From JAJVHZ01 sp041395385 (GTDB lineage: Bacteria > Pseudomonadota > Gammaproteobacteria > JAJPIJ01): a stretch of DNA of 64,000 nucleotides. The stretch is from positions 39,926 through 103,925 of the forward strand of contig JAWLAN010000019.1 in the NCBI GenBank assembly GCA_041395385.1. Reading direction: 5' to 3'. The notes beneath the pieces were generated by a model. That model ran no database searches. It was not told where the DNA came from and was given only the letters and a program-made list of their open reading frames with translations. Shown piece by piece: positions 34,871 to 42,723 of this stretch (position 1 is its first letter; each line of letters begins with the position of its first letter). The position numbers were made by a program, and so were the translations under genes.

Positions 34871-35586
34871 GTGCCGTGCGCCGAATCCGTCCACTCAGCC
34901 CCTGGCTTCATGCGCTGTGTGCGATTGTGGCATGGTCCGCAGTGGCCGGAGAGACCACGATGACATCACGCGAGACGATTGCGCTTCCGCCGCCGGAGGG
35001 GTCGGCGAGCGAGCCGCTGCAGCAACTGCTGATGCAGCGGCGGTCGATCCGCTCGTTCCGCCCGGCGCCGCTGTCGCTGACCCAGCTCGGCCAGCTGCTG
35101 TGGGCGGCGCAGGGCATTACTCATTCGGAAGGCCTGCGCACCGCGCCTTCCGCGGGCGCGCTCTATCCGCTCGAGCTTTATGCCGCGGTTGGCGCGGTCG
35201 ACGGCCTGAAGCCGGGCATCTACCACTACCACCCGGGCGAGCATCGATTGAGCAAGGTCGCCGATGGCGACCGGCGCGAGGTGCTGGCTCGGGCGGCGCA
35301 CGGCCAGTCATGGATCGCGAGGGCCGCCGTGGTGATCGCATTCGGGGCGATCTACGAGCGCACCACCCGCAAGTACGGCGAGCGCGGCGTGCGCTACGTG
35401 CACATGGAGGTGGGTTACGCGGGCGAGAACGTCCATCTGCAGGCATCGGCGCTGGGCCTGGGCACCACCGTCGTCGGCGCCTACGACGATGACGAGGTCG
35501 CGGCAGTACTCGGCCTGCCGGCCAACACGCAACCGCTGGCGCTCATGCCGGTCGGCCATCCCGAGGGCGGCGCCGGCGAGCATTGA
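34864..35586 (+). CDS. SagB/ThcOx-type nitroreductase-family oxidoreductase
   Basis: This 240-residue flavoprotein of the SagB-like branch carries LLMQRRSIRSFRPAPLSL, LGQLLWAAQGIT, LRTAPSAGALYPLELY and the C-terminal QASALGLGTTVVGAYDD. SagB homologues oxidise azolines in peptide natural products, but stand-alone versions without a cyclodehydratase are common and of unknown role. The N-terminus reads like a signal sequence (WLHALCAIVAWSAVAG). The GTG at 34864 overlaps the upstream gene; GTG 34876 is an alternative. Confidence 0.82.
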   Translation: MLGAVRRIRPLSPWLHALCAIVAWSAVAGETTMTSRETIALPPPEGSASEPLQQLLMQRRSIRSFRPAPLSLTQLGQLLWAAQGITHSEGLRTAPSAGALYPLELYAAVGAVDGLKPGIYHYHPGEHRLSKVADGDRREVLARAAHGQSWIARAAVVIAFGAIYERTTRKYGERGVRYVHMEVGYAGENVHLQASALGLGTTVVGAYDDDEVAAVLGLPANTQPLALMPVGHPEGGAGEH

Positions 35587-35828
35587 CGCGAGCACTGGTT
35601 GGCGCGGAGGGGCCGGGGGCGGTCTCGCCATTCGGCAACGCGCGCGAAGGCTTGCGCCGGCAACCCGCAGGCGGCGTTGCGCGCGGTCGGGACGAAGTGC
35701 CGCGCGCGGGCGAATGCGGGTCACGGCGCAGCACGGCCGCGATATACTCCGCGTGCCGATGCCATCCTCGTCGTCGAGACCGTGCCGCCGCGCGGCACAT
35801 TCCCCTGCGCACCAGACCGAGTCCACCC

Positions 35829-36623
35829 ATGAACACGTTTCGAAGCAGTGCGGCGTACCTGGAATCGTCCACCTTCACGCCGGAAGGCCTGCTGCGCGAG
35901 GCGCGCCGGCAGAAGGGTCTGGCGGCGGTGCCGGTGCCGCCGGTATGCGTGCTCGATCCCGATGGCGACGTCGTGCGGATGCTGCGCGGATCCGGGGACG
36001 CGGAGCGTGACGTCAACTGGCCGTGCTACCACACGGAGCTGCTCCGTTTCCAGCTCGACGGGGCGCCGGTCGGGATAGTCGGCTGCGCCGTGGGCGCGCC
36101 CTTCGCGGTGCTGGTGGCCGAGGAGCTGTTCGCGTCGGGTTGCGAGCTGCTGATCAGCATCACCTCCGCCGGGCAACTCTCGACAGAGCTCGGCGCGCCG
36201 CCCTACTTCATACTGATCGCATCGGCGTGGCGCGACGAGGGCACGAGTCATCATTATCTCCCTCCGTGCGAGCGCGTTGACCTGGACCCGGCGCTCCTCG
36301 AGCTCGCGCGCGAGGCGATGAAGGAGAGCGTCGTGCGGACCCATGTCGGCGAGACGTGGACGACCGACGCCCCGTTTCGCGAGACCGCCCCGGCCATCGC
36401 GCACTTCCGCGATCGCGGCGCCGCGGCCGTGGAGATGGAGGCGGCGGCGCTCTATGCCTTTGCCCACGCGCGCGGCCGCCCGGTCGTCTGCTACGCCCAC
36501 GTCACCAACCAGATGGCGGCGCGCGACGGCGACTTCGAGAAGGGCCGCGACAACGGCGCGCACGACGCGCTGGAGATCGTTCGGCTGACCATGAAGGCGT
36601 GGCACGCGCGGCCGGTGCGCTGA
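35829..36623 (+). CDS. Nucleoside phosphorylase-family protein
   Basis: This 264-residue protein is related to uridine phosphorylases: IVGCAVGAPFAVLVAEELFA, LLISITSAGQLS, then AAAVEMEAAALYAFAHARG with the Met-Glu-x-Glu/Ala site that contacts ribose. It lacks the usual short N-terminus; the first 50 residues are variable. The ATG at 35829 is the only good start. A role in nucleoside salvage is probable, but the base is unknown. Confidence 0.78.
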   Translation: MNTFRSSAAYLESSTFTPEGLLREARRQKGLAAVPVPPVCVLDPDGDVVRMLRGSGDAERDVNWPCYHTELLRFQLDGAPVGIVGCAVGAPFAVLVAEELFASGCELLISITSAGQLSTELGAPPYFILIASAWRDEGTSHHYLPPCERVDLDPALLELAREAMKESVVRTHVGETWTTDAPFRETAPAIAHFRDRGAAAVEMEAAALYAFAHARGRPVVCYAHVTNQMAARDGDFEKGRDNGAHDALEIVRLTMKAWHARPVR

Positions 36624-36771
36624 CGATGCGAACGGCGACGACTCGCCATCCTCGCACGCGCACGGCCGTCGCGCCGCGCGCACGCCCGGCCCCGGGACAT
36701 GCCCGGTATCGACGTTCCGCGTGCTTTGCCAGGTCGTCCGCGACCCCGACCGCGTGCCGACCTTCCGAGCC

Positions 36772-37350
36772 ATGAAGTACCGCGACAGCGGCATGCCGCC
36801 GCAGGACCACTGGGAGACGCTCCTGGACGTCGAGACCATCCTCGATCGGTTCGCCTTGGGGCCGCAGACCGGCGACGTGGCCGAGCTCGGCTGCGGCTAC
36901 GGCAGCTTCACGATTCCGCTGGCGCGCCGGATCGGCGGCGTGGTTCATGCGTTCGACATCGATGCCGCGATGATCGAGACCACGCGGCGGCGGGCGGCCG
37001 AGGCCGGCTTGGCCAACGTGCGCCCGGTGCTGCGCGACGTGGCCGCCGATGGATTCGGCCTGCCCGAGGCGAGCTGCGATGCCTGCCTGCTGTTCAACAT
37101 ACTGCACGGCGAGGGGCCGGCGGAGATGCTGCGCGAGGCGGCGCGTGTCGTGCGCCCGGGCGGAACGGTGGCCGTCATACACTGGCGCAGCGACATCGTC
37201 ACGCCGCGCGGCCCGGCGCTCGACATCCGCCCGCGGCCGGAACAGATCGTGGAGTGGAGTGGCAGCGCCGGCGGCCTCGCGCTGCAGGAGCCGCCTTTCA
37301 TCCTTCCTCCCTGGCACTTCGGCGTGCGCCTCACGAGGCAAAGCGCCTGA
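36772..37350 (+). CDS. Class I SAM-dependent methyltransferase
   Basis: This 192-residue protein has motif I at VAELGCGYGSFTIPLARR, motif II at VHAFDIDAAMIE, and CDACLLFNILHGE then ARVVRPGGTVAVIHW. It is a small UbiE/Methyltransf_11-type enzyme of unknown substrate. The start is taken at ATG 36772, just before MPPQDHWETLL. It is the last gene before the low-G+C island. Confidence 0.85.
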   Translation: MKYRDSGMPPQDHWETLLDVETILDRFALGPQTGDVAELGCGYGSFTIPLARRIGGVVHAFDIDAAMIETTRRRAAEAGLANVRPVLRDVAADGFGLPEASCDACLLFNILHGEGPAEMLREAARVVRPGGTVAVIHWRSDIVTPRGPALDIRPRPEQIVEWSGSAGGLALQEPPFILPPWHFGVRLTRQSA

Positions 37351-37555
37351 GGCGGCGCAAGTGCGGCGCCACGCGCTGCCGATGCACGCGAACCGCACGG
37401 CGTCACGCGCAGGACCGCGCCCCCGCATCCGCCTGAATGATCGATATCAACCCAGCTTTGAGTCTGCAGGCAGAAGTGCTCCCCTTCCGGCTGGCAGTCG
37501 ATATCAGCCGTAGCGCCGCTTAATTCCCCGAGTTCTCAAGCTCCGTCCGGAGCAT

Positions 37556-37573
37556 AGGGCCGTCACTGGCCCT
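37556..37573. repeat. Hairpin, first of a related pair
   Basis: AGGGCC-GTCACT-GGCCCT, followed by AAAAA. It resembles, in inverted orientation, the hairpin at 37664-37684 (both have GGGCC arms with a similar loop), suggesting a common origin. Confidence 0.5.
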
Positions 37574-37663
37574 AAAAACGTCTCACGGCTCTATAACAAT
37601 CTGGGTTTTGTTGACGGCAGGCCGGCTGCGGGGCCGTGCTGCCGGTAGCTGCACTGCACCATG

Positions 37664-37684
37664 GGGCCAGGGACGGCCCTTTTT
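37664..37684 (+). terminator. Rho-independent terminator-like hairpin
   Basis: GGGCC-AGGGAC-GGCCC followed immediately by TTTTT. It shields the island genes from transcription entering from the left. Confidence 0.6.
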
Positions 37685-37898
37685 GGGTACGTTGTCGATT
37701 TGGCTCGATTTAGATCAGCACTGGCCGGGTGGCGACCATAGTGGGTGTCCGCAATAGACTTGCGAGGAACCCGCAATCGTCGCAGGATGAATCTGTAATG
37801 AAATCATTCGCAAACGGCAATGCGGTGAGTGTCATCGCTGTGTTCGCTATCAAGTACCGACGACATCCACATTGCGTTATGCATAGGGAGAACGACCA

Positions 37899-38120
37899 AT
37901 GGCTCGGGTAAAAATTCAATCCATCATTGAACAGCGCGATTATGAGATAAAACGCGCACTGGAAGATGCGCTTTCGCGAGTGTTGCCAGAAGTGCAGTTT
38001 GATCGCGCGCGGTTATACAAGGAGTTTTGCAAAGCAGTGGGACGCAAGGCATCAATCTGGGTCGATGTTGCCGATACGAATGTGGAGAAAAGATGCAGCA
38101 AATGCGGAGGACTTATCTAA
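37899..38120 (+). CDS. Small conserved island protein with a C-terminal CxxC
   Basis: This 73-residue protein opens MARVKIQSIIEQRDYEIKRA, with helix-rich content and a basic surface (LYKEFCKAVGRKASIW), ending EKRCSKCGGLI. The first 60 residues resemble a family of short hypothetical proteins that I have seen in accessory regions. The terminal CSKC could be half of a zinc ribbon. GGGAGA precedes the ATG by about seven bases. Base use is AT-richer than outside the island. Confidence 0.6.
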   Translation: MARVKIQSIIEQRDYEIKRALEDALSRVLPEVQFDRARLYKEFCKAVGRKASIWVDVADTNVEKRCSKCGGLI

Positions 38121-38174
38121 GCCGGCAATCAGACATTTCGTGCATACATATGTAGGTACACGCGACCTTAATCC

Positions 38175-39488
38175 ATGGCTACACTTCCGAGCAATCCGGT
38201 CGAAAGCGACCTCGAGGATTTCGTCGCCGCACATTTGACGGCTCGTGGAGTGTTCGTTGAGACCGGCGTAACGGACCGCGACCCGCAAGACATTCTGGAA
38301 CTTGATGTCGTCTGGACAGACTATGACCATCCGGAAGCGCCGCGCTTTCCGATCGAGATCAAGTCTGGGAAATGGCAACTTGGAGATCTTTTCAAATTCT
38401 ACGGATGGACGCGCTACTTAGATCTTCCGTCCGGATGGTTCGTCTGCAGGCAAACAGCAGGACGTGTCCAACCGGACACAATTGACCGCCTCGGCGCGCG
38501 AATGGGGATACGGGTAGTCCACATTGATGAGCCGAATAACGCGGATCGCCATTTTGATAACTTGGGTCTACCTCCTCCAAGCGGGCCAGAGTTGACGTCC
38601 ATCTGGCGTTATTCGTTTAAAGCACAACGACGCCTGCTGACCAGTTTATCGATGGCGATTAGGAATGAATGCTGTCCTAACTCCGCGCGAGTCGCTAAGG
38701 ACTACTTCAAAGTGATCAATGATGCCATTTTCTTTGAGCCAGATATTCGTGCGCGGGTAGGCGCACTGCTCGAAGCTCATTTTGCGCATCCGAAACTCGC
38801 TTTATCGTCGGCGGCAGAGATTGCAGGTAAGGGCTATGTGCCCGATGACCCTCCGACAACACAAGAATTCAAGAGCGCCTTGTATAACGGCCGATATTTT
38901 CCTGTACAGGCGTGCTTGTTCCTGGGGCATCGAGCGCGGCTTGCGTTGGTAAAGGCCGTGACAGACTATGTCCTCGCAACCCGCCGAGGTCCGCTAGCTC
39001 CCCGCATTCTGCGGATTTTTGGCCAAGAGTTCGAGCTCCAGAATGCTGGTCTTTATACAGCTTTCCTTAAGGCTGCCGAGAAATGCTCGCAGTCGGCGCA
39101 TATACATCGATACCCTGTTCTTTGGCAGGTCTTTCTGTGGAGTTGGGGTGGTTTTCTTCTAGAAGATCGCCGCGATGCAGAGTACGCCGCGCTTTCACAA
39201 GAAAGCGGAGTTCCTTTTGACGAAATAGAGACGGCGCTAAGACTATTTGATGAGTTATTCCCAACCGCCGGTGGATGGTTTGCAAGGCGAGACGGCTCTA
39301 GCAGACGTGTACTTAAGCTAATGCCAGCTGCACTTCGAGGAATCGGGGCCTATTCCCGCCTCATTCGATATAAGCATGAGCATTACCATGAGCTTGGCTA
39401 TAAAGACCGCACCGATAGTCATCTCGCTGAAGACCACAATTCTGGAGTCCGTCTTTTAGAGGCGCCAGAGGAGAATCTTGCGCTATGA
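38175..39488 (+). CDS. Uncharacterised protein with PD-(D/E)XK nuclease-like N-terminus
   Basis: The product has 437 residues. The N-terminal 100 residues have the order expected of a PD-(D/E)XK core: a helix with Glu10 and Glu14 (ESDLEDFVAAHLTARG), Asp44 in ILELDVVWTDY, and Glu61-x-Lys63 in FPIEIKSGKWQ, followed by a helix GDLFKFYGWTRYL. The remaining 330 residues are mostly helical and unlike any domain I recognise. The gene has about 50% G+C and many codons that are rare in its neighbours. It is coupled to the membrane-protein gene by an ATGA overlap. A nuclease acting with a membrane partner suggests phage or plasmid defence; this is inference. Confidence 0.65.
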   Translation: MATLPSNPVESDLEDFVAAHLTARGVFVETGVTDRDPQDILELDVVWTDYDHPEAPRFPIEIKSGKWQLGDLFKFYGWTRYLDLPSGWFVCRQTAGRVQPDTIDRLGARMGIRVVHIDEPNNADRHFDNLGLPPPSGPELTSIWRYSFKAQRRLLTSLSMAIRNECCPNSARVAKDYFKVINDAIFFEPDIRARVGALLEAHFAHPKLALSSAAEIAGKGYVPDDPPTTQEFKSALYNGRYFPVQACLFLGHRARLALVKAVTDYVLATRRGPLAPRILRIFGQEFELQNAGLYTAFLKAAEKCSQSAHIHRYPVLWQVFLWSWGGFLLEDRRDAEYAALSQESGVPFDEIETALRLFDELFPTAGGWFARRDGSSRRVLKLMPAALRGIGAYSRLIRYKHEHYHELGYKDRTDSHLAEDHNSGVRLLEAPEENLAL

Positions 39489-39943
39489 CGACTCGGCACA
39501 TCAGTGTCGTCGCCGCGGCTCTCGCACTCAATTATAGGCCCAATTACATGACGGACTTCTTCGATACGGCCAAGAGCCACCTTCCGAAATATCTCGAACA
39601 AATGGGCGCGCTGCTTATACAGCCAAAAGAGTTCATTCGGAAGCTAGCAGTTGTGTCGAACAAAGAAGTGACGGACTCAATAGTCTTCTGTTGCGTATCG
39701 TTCCTTATTGGCTGGTCGGCTACAATCGTAGTTCGGCCGGATTTGAGAGACGGAATAATGATAGACCTTGCCGCACAAACTGCGGCAGTCGTGGTCTTGA
39801 TTGCGTTAGCGTCGGTCGCACTTCACGTATCATGGAAACTTGTCGGCGGTATGGCGTCTTATCCAAGTCATCTAGCCGTAGCGTGTTATTTGTCCGGGGT
39901 GAGTACTGTCATTATTGTCGTGTTTGTTCTCGCACCGGATTAA
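39485..39943 (+). CDS. Membrane protein, Yip1-like, N-terminal part
   Basis: The 152 codons start in overlap with the nuclease-like gene (ATGA). After a soluble N-terminus with FFDTAKSHLPKYLEQMGALL and a P-x-E-F block typical of Yip1-like proteins, there are three hydrophobic segments (near residues 65-83, 93-117 and 128-150). The frame stops right after the third. The continuation, including two more membrane segments, is found in another frame at 39945-40280, so the protein is probably frameshifted and originally had five segments. Confidence 0.55.
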   Translation: MTTRHISVVAAALALNYRPNYMTDFFDTAKSHLPKYLEQMGALLIQPKEFIRKLAVVSNKEVTDSIVFCCVSFLIGWSATIVVRPDLRDGIMIDLAAQTAAVVVLIALASVALHVSWKLVGGMASYPSHLAVACYLSGVSTVIIVVFVLAPD

Positions 39944-39944
39944 T

Positions 39945-40280
39945 GAAGATGCTTCTCCTGAGTTATTTGAGTTCGCTCGCGACAATCCATGGACGTGGCT
40001 TCGTCCAAACAAAGACTCAGTGTATCGGCATTTTCTTGATAGCCAAGCGGCGGCAGGTAATGACATGGAGTTTATAGCATTGGCGGGACTGCTGAGCGCG
40101 CTTATTATGACCGCAGGCCTGATTGTAATGTGCATGTGGATCGTTTATGCGTGGGGTGGCGTGCGTGAGATCAACAGTGTCACGAAGGGGCGCTCAGTCC
40201 TCGCGCTAGCCATTTACTCAGTCATCGAGCTTCCGCTGTTTGCTCTAACTGCTTTAATCGGTGCTTCACTTCAGCGTTAG
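39945..40280 (+). pseudogene. C-terminal part of the membrane protein in a shifted frame
   Basis: The stretch reads INEDASPELFEFARDNPW..., a soluble loop, then two hydrophobic segments (IALAGLLSALIMTAGLIVM and VLALAIYSVIELPLFALTAL), with WGGVREINSVTKGRS between them, as found between the last two membrane segments of Yip1-type proteins. There is no good start at its beginning; ATG 40065 with a weak AGG site could make a 71-residue product on its own. A single-base slip near 39930-39945 would join it to the upstream frame. Confidence 0.5.
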
Positions 40281-40554
40281 CTTATAGCTGCTCCATCGTT
40301 TCACTGTCCGTGCTAGCGGCTCGAACGCAATGAGGTTGCGAGTACTGCCCGCTCGCCGCACTCGAAAGCCATTACTCGGCGCCTAGCGCGCCCTCCTATA
40401 AACAACACTAGCATTCGGTACATCGTTCGGCGGGAGCTGTATGGCAGCCGACGCCTGGTCGTTGGTGGTCGGAAATTATGGGGGCTTGTTGTACAGGAGT
40501 AGTGGCGGTTATCCGGAACTCCAGGATAGAAAGGTGTGGAGGCGCAGCCGCAAC
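40281..40554. other. Intergenic region between island genes and the insertion sequence
   Basis: No gene is convincing. The region is intermediate in base composition and ends in CAAC, the left copy of the insertion sequence's target duplication. Confidence 0.4.
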
Positions 40555-40584
40555 TGAATCGCCCCGAGTTTGCCGGAGACTCCC
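40555..40584 (+). repeat. Left terminal inverted repeat of the IS3 element
   Basis: It begins TGAATCGCCCCGAG and shares 23 of 27 bases with the reverse complement of the right end. Confidence 0.85.
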
Positions 40585-40604
40585 AATCTTGAGAGGATGG
40601 AGTC

Positions 40605-40925
40605 ATGAGCAAGCAGAAGCGATATTCACCGGAGGTACGTGAGCGGGCGGTTCGGATGTTGTTCGAGCACCAGGGCGAGCACGCCTCGCAGTGGGCAGCA
40701 ATCGAGTCGATTGCGCCGAAGGTCGGCTGTACGCCGGAGACGCTGCGAAGCTGGGTTCGGCAGGCCGAGCGTGATCAGGGCAAGCATGCGGGACTGACGA
40801 GCAGCGAGCGGGAACGGCTGAAGGAGTTGGAGCGGGAGAACCGTGAGCTGAAGCGGGCCAACGAGATCCTGCGCAAGGCATCGGCGTTTTTCGCCCAGGC
40901 GGAGCTCGACCGCCGAGCGAAGTGA
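40605..40925 (+). CDS. IS3-family transposase OrfA
   Basis: The product has 106 residues. The N-terminal helix-turn-helix (KRYSPEVRERAVRMLFEHQ, PKVGCTPETLRSWVRQAE) binds the element's ends, and the C-terminal leucine-zipper-like helix (LKELERENRELKRANEIL) mediates oligomerisation. The normal full transposase OrfAB is made by a -1 frameshift near the 3' end, where orfB begins in the -1 frame. Confidence 0.93.
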   Translation: MSKQKRYSPEVRERAVRMLFEHQGEHASQWAAIESIAPKVGCTPETLRSWVRQAERDQGKHAGLTSSERERLKELERENRELKRANEILRKASAFFAQAELDRRAK

Positions 40926-41824
40926 TGGTGTCGTTCATCGACGCGCATCGTGAGGAGTACGGGGTCGAGTCGATCTGCGAGCAATTGCCGATCGCCCCAT
41001 CGGTGTACTACGAGCACAAGGCGCGGCAGCGCGATCCACAGCGTTGCTCGGCACGGAGCCGACGGGATGCGACGCTGAAGGTCGAGATCAATCGGGTGCA
41101 TGCAGAGAATCTGCAGGTCTACGGCGCCCGCAAGGTGTGGAAGCAGTTGCATCGGGAGAGCATTTGCGTGGCGCGCTGTACGGTCGAGCGATTGATGCGT
41201 GCGGAAGGCTTGAAGGGAGTTCGTCGGGGCCGACGCTGCAAGACGACGATACCCGATGATGTATCGGTTCGACCGACGGATCTGGTCAACCGTCAGTTTA
41301 CGGCGACACGACCGGATCAATTGTGGGTGGCGGACTTTACCTACGTGGCGACATGGTCGGGTTTCGTCTACGTGGCCTTCGTCATCGACGTCTTCGCCCG
41401 ACGGATCGTCGGCTGGCGAGTGGCCCGCTCGATGCACACGGACCTGGTGCTGGATGCACTGGAACAGGCGCTGTGGTCACGGCATGCCCCGGCGGGACTG
41501 GTACATCACAGCGACCGCGGTTGTCAGTATCTGTCGATCCGCTATACCGAACGGCTGGCCGGCGCGGGCGTGGAGCCCTCCGTCGGCAGCACCGGCGATT
41601 CCTACGACAACGCGCTGGCCGAGACGGTCATCGGGCTATACAAGACCGAGGTCATCCACCATCGCGGGCCGTGGAGGAACGCCGATGAGGTGGAATACGC
41701 GACGCTGGAATGGGTGGATTGGTTTAACAACCGACGGCTGTTGCGAACCATCGGCGACATCCCGCCGGCGGAGAAAGAACTGGCGTACTATCGCCAGAGT
41801 GGCGAGTCGGCCATCGCGGCCTGA
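40922..41824 (+). CDS. IS3-family transposase OrfB (DDE integrase core)
   Basis: This 300-residue catalytic part has the DDE triad in the standard spacing: Asp in LWVADFTYVA, Asp in HHSDRGCQYLS, and Glu in NALAETVIGLYKTEVI. An HTH_21-type segment precedes it (HAENLQVYGARKVWKQLHRE). It overlaps orfA by four bases in the -1 frame. No truncation is visible. Confidence 0.94.
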   Translation: MMVSFIDAHREEYGVESICEQLPIAPSVYYEHKARQRDPQRCSARSRRDATLKVEINRVHAENLQVYGARKVWKQLHRESICVARCTVERLMRAEGLKGVRRGRRCKTTIPDDVSVRPTDLVNRQFTATRPDQLWVADFTYVATWSGFVYVAFVIDVFARRIVGWRVARSMHTDLVLDALEQALWSRHAPAGLVHHSDRGCQYLSIRYTERLAGAGVEPSVGSTGDSYDNALAETVIGLYKTEVIHHRGPWRNADEVEYATLEWVDWFNNRRLLRTIGDIPPAEKELAYYRQSGESAIAA

Positions 41825-41833
41825 CTCAAACGG

Positions 41834-41863
41834 AACAGTCTCCGGGGAAACCGGGGCGATTCA
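41834..41863 (-). repeat. Right terminal inverted repeat of the IS3 element
   Basis: It ends GGGGCGATTCA, the reverse complement of the left end's beginning, and is immediately followed by CAAC. Confidence 0.85.
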
Positions 41864-41919
41864 CAACATGATCGTTACGTGTTCAGAGCGAATGCGATCG
41901 CCGATTGATGCGGGGTATG

Positions 41920-42723
41920 TCATTTGATGGTGCGGGCGTTCTTGTTGCGGACGTAGACGGCTTTGCCGGTGGCGCCGGGAGATGAGCGCTCCTCGACCTC
42001 GAAGGCCCTGGGCAGCGACTTGACGAGGTCGCGAAGTTTCCTGAAGCCGTACAGTCGGGGATCGAAATCGGGTTTGACCTTGGTGAGGTTGCTACCTACT
42101 GCGCCGAGATGCGCCCAGCCGCTGTCCTCGGAGACGTCGTCTATTGCCTTGGTAATGAGATCAACCGGGATCTGGGGCTCGGGTTGTGACGCTGGCGGCG
42201 GGGATTCCGCGGCAGCCGGCGCGGCCTGCTCTTCTGGCCGCAGTACTTCCGTGTAAATGAACTTGTCGCAGGCCGATACGAACGGTTCCGGGGTCTTTTT
42301 CTCGCCGAATCCGTAGACCGTCATGCCGCCTTCGCGCAGCCGGGCGGCGAGTCGCGTGAAGTCGCTGTCGCTGGAGACCAGGCAGAACCCGTCGAAGCGG
42401 CGCGTATACAGGAGGTCCATTGCGTCGATGATGAGGGCGCTGTCGGTGGAATTCTTGCCCGACGTGTATGCGAACTGCTGCACGGGCTGGATGGAATGCT
42501 GAAGCAGCACTTTCTTCCAACTGCCGAGTGTGGGTTTCGTCCAGTCCCCGTAGATGCGCTTGACGCTCGCGACGCCGTACTTGGCCACCTCGGCCAGCAG
42601 TCCTTCGATAGTTGCGGCCTGCGCGTTGTCGGCGTCGATGAGTACGGCCAATCGGCGTTGCGACCCATCTGCTACGAGTGAGTCAGCCGCGATGGGATGC
42701 AGGCTCTCGTTGTTCCGGGTCAT
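41920..42723 (-). CDS. NYN-domain protein with C-terminal OST-HTH/LOTUS (LabA-like)
   Basis: This 267-residue protein has a PIN-like NYN domain in residues 25-150, with acidic residues in AVLIDADNAQ, TDSALIIDAMDLLY and VSSDSDFTRLA, the expected metal site of LabA/Limkain-type nucleases. The C-terminal part (IPVDLITKAIDDVSEDSGWA, then FRKLRDLVKSLP) is an OST-HTH/LOTUS domain, which binds RNA. GAGGGGACG precedes the ATG. It is probably an RNA-binding or RNA-cleaving protein; targets are unknown. It lies 57 bases beyond the IS3 element. Confidence 0.85.
   Translation of the reverse strand: MTRNNESLHPIAADSLVADGSQRRLAVLIDADNAQAATIEGLLAEVAKYGVASVKRIYGDWTKPTLGSWKKVLLQHSIQPVQQFAYTSGKNSTDSALIIDAMDLLYTRRFDGFCLVSSDSDFTRLAARLREGGMTVYGFGEKKTPEPFVSACDKFIYTEVLRPEEQAAPAAAESPPPASQPEPQIPVDLITKAIDDVSEDSGWAHLGAVGSNLTKVKPDFDPRLYGFRKLRDLVKSLPRAFEVEERSSPGATGKAVYVRNKNARTIK

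Larger units (their letters stand above)
37351..37898. other. Intergenic boundary of the low-G+C island
   Basis: Base composition shifts across this stretch from about two-thirds to about half G+C. It contains two similar hairpins (entered separately) and a repeated TCGATATCA motif at 37440-37448 and 37499-37507, which could be remnants of an insertion site, though no integrase is present. No gene before 37899 is convincing. GGGAGAA near 37887 serves the next gene. Confidence 0.45.
40555..41863 (+). mobile_element. Complete IS3-family insertion sequence
   Basis: The element is 1,309 bp. Its ends are imperfect inverted repeats beginning TGAATCGCCCCG, 23 of the first 27 positions matching. It is flanked by the direct repeat CAAC (40551-40554 and 41864-41867), a 4-bp target duplication consistent with IS3-family transposition. 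It carries two overlapping transposase frames, orfA and orfB, the second in the -1 frame, both intact. The preserved duplication and frames point to a recent insertion and probable mobility. Confidence 0.92.

Noticed and set aside
37351..40560. Integron cassette array
   Set aside because: No integrase is present and no attC-like RYYYAAC/GTRRRRY pairs were found around the island genes.
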